Below, piece after piece: positions 61,077-64,000 of a stretch of DNA of 64,000 nucleotides. Numbering within the stretch: the first letter of the stretch is position 1; the number at the start of each line of letters is the position of its first letter. The stretch is from positions 35,118-99,117 of the forward strand of contig DATAVR010000036.1 of assembly GCA_036267635.1 (NCBI GenBank). Direction: 5' to 3'. The position numbers were made by a program, and so were the translations under genes. This stretch comes from JADGRB01 sp036267635. Its GTDB lineage: Bacteria; Myxococcota_A; Polyangia; Fen-1088. A model generated the notes under the pieces. It ran no database searches, was not told the DNA's origin, and saw nothing but the letters and a program-made list of their open reading frames with translations.

Positions 61077-62870
61077 TCATTCCTTGAGCGCGATGTGCAG
61101 CTCGTCGAGCTGGCGCCGCGCGACCGGCCCCGGCGCGTCGGTCATGAGGTCGGTCCCCTTTTGCGTCTTGGGGAAGGCGATCACGTCGCGCAGCGAATCG
61201 GCGCCGCACAGGAGCATGGCCAGACGATCGACGCCGGCCGCGATCCCGCCGTGCGGCGGCGGGCCGAACTTGAACGCCTCGAGCAGGAAGCCGAACTTGG
61301 CCTGCGCCTCCTCGTCGCTGAGGCCGAGCGCGCGGAAGACGCGTGCCTGCACGTCGGACTGGTGAATTCGGATTGAGCCGCCGGCGATCTCGTTGCCGTT
61401 CAGCACCAAGTCGTAGGCGCGCGCGCGCACCGAGCCGGGATCGCTCTCCAGGCGCTCGAGATCGGCGGGGTGGGGCGAGGTGAACGGGTGGTGGGCGGCG
61501 ACCAGCTTCCCTTCGTCGGAGGCCTCGAAGAGCGGAAAGTCGGTGATCCAGCAGAACCGCCAGAGGTCCTTGGGAATGAGATCCAGCTTGACCGCCAGGT
61601 GCAGGCGCAGCCCGCCGAGAACGGCGTTGACCAGCTTCTTGGTCCCGAACTGCAGGAAGACGAGGTCGCCGTCGCCGAGGCCGGCGGCCTCGTTGATCGC
61701 CTTGCGCAGGTCGTCGGTCATCGTCTTCATCGGGCTCTGCGCCCAGGCGCCCCCTTCGCCGAGGCGCGCCCGCGCCAGGCCTCGCGCGCCGAACCCCTTG
61801 GCGAACTCCTCCAGTTTGTCGAGATCGGCGCGCGAAAGGCCCTTGGCCTGCGCGGCCGGCAGTCGCCACCCCTTGACCACGCCCCCCGGTGCATTCACCG
61901 CCGACTGCAGGAGGCCCACGCTGCCGCCGTCGTGCTTCTTGACCACCTCCGTGAGGTCGCAGAGCGGCAGATCGAACCGCAGATCGGGCTTGTCGGAGCC
62001 GTACTTCCCGGTCGCGTCGGCGTGGGTGAGACGCTGGAACGGCCGCGGGATGTCGATTCCCAGCACGTCCTTCCAGAGGTTGACCATCAGCCCCTCGACG
62101 ACGTTCTGCACGTCTTCCTCGGTGACGAAGCTCATCTCGAGATCGATCTGCGTGAACTCCGGCTGCCGGTCGAGGCGCAGGTCCTCGTCGCGGAAGCAGC
62201 GCACGATCTGAAAGTAGCGGTCCATCCCCGCCACCATGAAGAGCTGCTTGAAGATCTGGGGCGATTCGGCGAGCGCGTAGAACTGCCCCGGGTTGAGCCG
62301 CGACGGCACCAGGAAGTTGCGGGCGCCGCCCGGCGTGTACTTCACCATGAACGGCGTCTCGATCTCCAGGAATCGGTTGTCGGCCAGGTACCGCCGCGTC
62401 GTCTGATAGATCTGCGAGCGGGCGATGAAATTCTTCTGGATGGCCGGGCGCCGCAGATCGAGGTAACGGTGCTTGAGCCGGATCGCCTCGTCGGAGCGGG
62501 TGTCGTCGCTCAATTCGAACGGCGGCGTCTCGGCGACCGAGAAGACCGTCAGCGTGTCGGCGGCCAGCTCGATGTCGCCGGTCGGCAGCTTGGGATTCTT
62601 GTGGCCGCCGCGTTCACGGATCGTCCCGGCGACGCCGATGCAAAACTCGCGGCGCAGCTCGGAAGCCTGCCTGTGCGCGGCGGCATTGGTCTCGGGCTCG
62701 AAGACGATCTGGGTGAGGCCGTTGCGATCGCGCAGATCGATGAAGACACACCCGCCGTGATCGCGGCGGGCAGCCACCCACCCGAAAAGGACGGCGCGCT
62801 TGCCGGCGTCACCGGCGCGCAGCGCGCCGCAGTCGTGGGTGCGTTTGAGGTCGACGAGGAACTCGGCCAT
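61077..62870 (-). CDS. aspS: Aspartyl-tRNA synthetase (bacterial type)
   Basis: 597 residues, the bacterial AspRS length. N-terminal OB anticodon-binding domain (VLFGWVAARRDHGGCVFIDL), class II motif 2 (RCFRDEDLRLDRQPEFTQID), a GAD insertion, and motif 3 (GIAAGVDRLAMLLCGADSLR) are clear. AspS charges tRNA-Asp; whether it is discriminating or also charges tRNA-Asn cannot be decided here. Co-oriented with and just upstream of glpD. Confidence 0.97.
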   Translation of the reverse strand: MAEFLVDLKRTHDCGALRAGDAGKRAVLFGWVAARRDHGGCVFIDLRDRNGLTQIVFEPETNAAAHRQASELRREFCIGVAGTIRERGGHKNPKLPTGDIELAADTLTVFSVAETPPFELSDDTRSDEAIRLKHRYLDLRRPAIQKNFIARSQIYQTTRRYLADNRFLEIETPFMVKYTPGGARNFLVPSRLNPGQFYALAESPQIFKQLFMVAGMDRYFQIVRCFRDEDLRLDRQPEFTQIDLEMSFVTEEDVQNVVEGLMVNLWKDVLGIDIPRPFQRLTHADATGKYGSDKPDLRFDLPLCDLTEVVKKHDGGSVGLLQSAVNAPGGVVKGWRLPAAQAKGLSRADLDKLEEFAKGFGARGLARARLGEGGAWAQSPMKTMTDDLRKAINEAAGLGDGDLVFLQFGTKKLVNAVLGGLRLHLAVKLDLIPKDLWRFCWITDFPLFEASDEGKLVAAHHPFTSPHPADLERLESDPGSVRARAYDLVLNGNEIAGGSIRIHQSDVQARVFRALGLSDEEAQAKFGFLLEAFKFGPPPHGGIAAGVDRLAMLLCGADSLRDVIAFPKTQKGTDLMTDAPGPVARRQLDELHIALKE

Positions 62871-62928
62871 GACGCGGTAATGTAGCCGCTCCCTTCTCCG
62901 CGCGCGAGTTCGTGTTAGCTTCCTCTTG

Positions 62929-63885
62929 ATGCGCCTGCGCGTCCTCTATCACGGCAACTGCTTCGATGGATGTAGCTCCGCGGGTGTCTTCACCCGCTTC
63001 TACCGGGAGCGGATCGCCAATGGCGCCGTGGAGGTGCTGTACCGGCCGCTCGAGCACAAGGGGGACGCGCAGCCGTTCGCAGCCGATTTCTTCGACGGCG
63101 ACGAGAACGCCTGCGTCGATTTCCGCTATTCGCAGGACCCACGCCTCACCTGGTGGTTCGACCACCACGCCTCGGCGTTCCAGCTCCCGGGCGACGAGGA
63201 CCACTTCCGCGCCGACGCCACCGGCCGGAAGTTCTACGATCCCAGGGCCAAGAGCTGCACCAAGTTCCTGGCCGACACGGTGGCGGCCAAGTTCGGCTTC
63301 GATCCCGCGCCGCTCGCCGATCTGATTCACTGGGCCGAGATCATCGACGGCGCGCTCTTCCCCGACGCCAAGATGGCGGTCGAGCTGAAGGAGCCGGCGC
63401 TGCGCCTGATGACCTTCATCGAGAACAACCGCGATCCGGCGCTGGCCGACAGGTTCATCGGCGACCTCATCAGCCGGCCGCTGGCCGAGATCGCCGCCGA
63501 TCCCTACGTCGCCGATCCGCTGGCGGTGCTGCTCGAGCAGCACCAGCGCAACATCGAGACGATGCGCGCGGTCGCCAAGCTCGAGGGGGGGGTGGTCTTC
63601 TTCGATCTCACCGACAAGGCGATCGGCCCTTTCAACAAGTTCATCTCGTATTACCTCTTTCCCGAGGCGCGCTATTCGGTCGGTCTCACCTTGGCCTCCC
63701 GGGCCAAGATCTCCGTCGGCTCGAACCCCTGGTCGAAGCAGCCGCGGACGCACGAGATCAACAAGATCTGCGAGCGCTACGGCGGCGGCGGCCACCCGGT
63801 CGTGGGCGCCATCTCTATCCCCCGCGCCGAGGTCGCCCGCGCCCGCCAGATCTTCCACGACGTCGTCGCCGAGCTGCAGAGCTAG
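62929..63885 (+). CDS. DHH/DHHA1-family phosphoesterase-like protein
   Basis: 318 residues from ATG 62929. The first motif YHGNCFDGCSSAG (with Asp13) replaces the usual NxDxDG; the second is the DHH triad Asp78-His79-His80 (WFDHHAS). The C-terminal DHHA1 part ends RYGGGGHPVVGA, the substrate-binding GGGH loop. Family members cleave nanoRNA, c-di-AMP/pGpG or inorganic polyphosphate. Divergent from aspS with 58 bp between starts. After it, 63886-64000 holds no recognisable gene. Confidence 0.85.
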   Translation: MRLRVLYHGNCFDGCSSAGVFTRFYRERIANGAVEVLYRPLEHKGDAQPFAADFFDGDENACVDFRYSQDPRLTWWFDHHASAFQLPGDEDHFRADATGRKFYDPRAKSCTKFLADTVAAKFGFDPAPLADLIHWAEIIDGALFPDAKMAVELKEPALRLMTFIENNRDPALADRFIGDLISRPLAEIAADPYVADPLAVLLEQHQRNIETMRAVAKLEGGVVFFDLTDKAIGPFNKFISYYLFPEARYSVGLTLASRAKISVGSNPWSKQPRTHEINKICERYGGGGHPVVGAISIPRAEVARARQIFHDVVAELQS

Positions 63886-64000
63886 AAGTTATCGTCGAAC
63901 GGGGCGCGCGCCGCGCGAGCGGCGGCGGGCGATGGGGCGGGGTCGCGTGGTGTTGGGGGGCGGTGGGCTTTGCGCGGGCGGCGGGCCGAGGCGGGCCTCG

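Overview
The window is very GC-rich chromosomal DNA, by eye around 70 percent, with dense genes and short intergenic gaps. Several features point to the Myxococcota (the old Deltaproteobacteria): a glycosidase ending in a MYXO-CTERM-type sorting tail, many Gly/Ser/Cys-rich lipoproteins, a Ser/Thr kinase with a C-terminal membrane anchor, two AgmX/PglI-type proteins, a PilZ protein of the myxobacterial kind, and a GAAC-N4-GTTC LexA-type operator. The exact genus cannot be read from the sequence. No tRNA, rRNA, CRISPR array, insertion sequence or prophage was seen.

Layout. 1-2.0 kb: an SOS mutagenesis cassette (imuA-like and imuB, minus strand, imuB running off the left edge) behind a perfect palindrome resembling a LexA box. 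2.0-6.1 kb: minus-strand envelope genes (Cys-rich lipoprotein, Pro-rich exported protein, membrane metallopeptidase). 6.1-7.6 kb: PilZ protein and aldo/keto reductase. 7.7-12.8 kb: a flavoprotein amino-acid oxidase/dehydrogenase operon whose large subunit is fused in frame to an S41 peptidase and split from its companion subunits by a secreted protein. 12.8-21.5 kb: lipoprotein, membrane proteins, AgmX/PglI-type protein, an ABC exporter, BON protein, M48 peptidase, ammonium transporter and a broken acetyltransferase gene. 21.5-27.5 kb: mostly lipoproteins, a tautomerase, Ohr, and two coupled GH43 arabinanase-type enzymes. 27.6-30.3 kb: a tight three-gene operon of cysteine dioxygenase-like protein, a caspase-like/methyltransferase fusion and a MurI-like racemase with an altered substrate pocket. 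30.3-39.1 kb: CDF transporter, a second broken acetyltransferase, an outer-membrane barrel, a 1139-residue mosaic lipoprotein, and a kinase/TPR/lipoprotein set. 39.2-45.4 kb: AraC regulator, CPBP protease, SRPBCC/ArsR pair with a palindromic operator, MBL hydrolase, TolC-type channel and a lower-GC barrel gene. 45.4-64 kb: mainly housekeeping: yggS-maf, LTD lipoprotein, yebC-ruvC-ruvA-ruvB, adenylate cyclase, nucleotide-sugar dehydrogenase, pgk-tpiA-secG-dapF, a small protein with a sigma-54-like promoter and a strong terminator, AgmX-like protein, YbeD-like protein, glpD, aspS and a DHH phosphoesterase.

How the genes fit together. The housekeeping third covers DNA repair (imuAB, ruvCAB), lower glycolysis (pgk, tpiA), export (secG), lysine/peptidoglycan precursor supply (dapF) and tRNA charging (aspS). 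The rest is largely an envelope-protein repertoire: lipoproteins, secreted polysaccharide-degrading enzymes and membrane peptidases, as expected of a predatory or saprophytic soil bacterium. The two places that most deserve attention are the 27.6-30.3 kb operon and the oxidoreductase-peptidase fusion at 10.0-12.8 kb.
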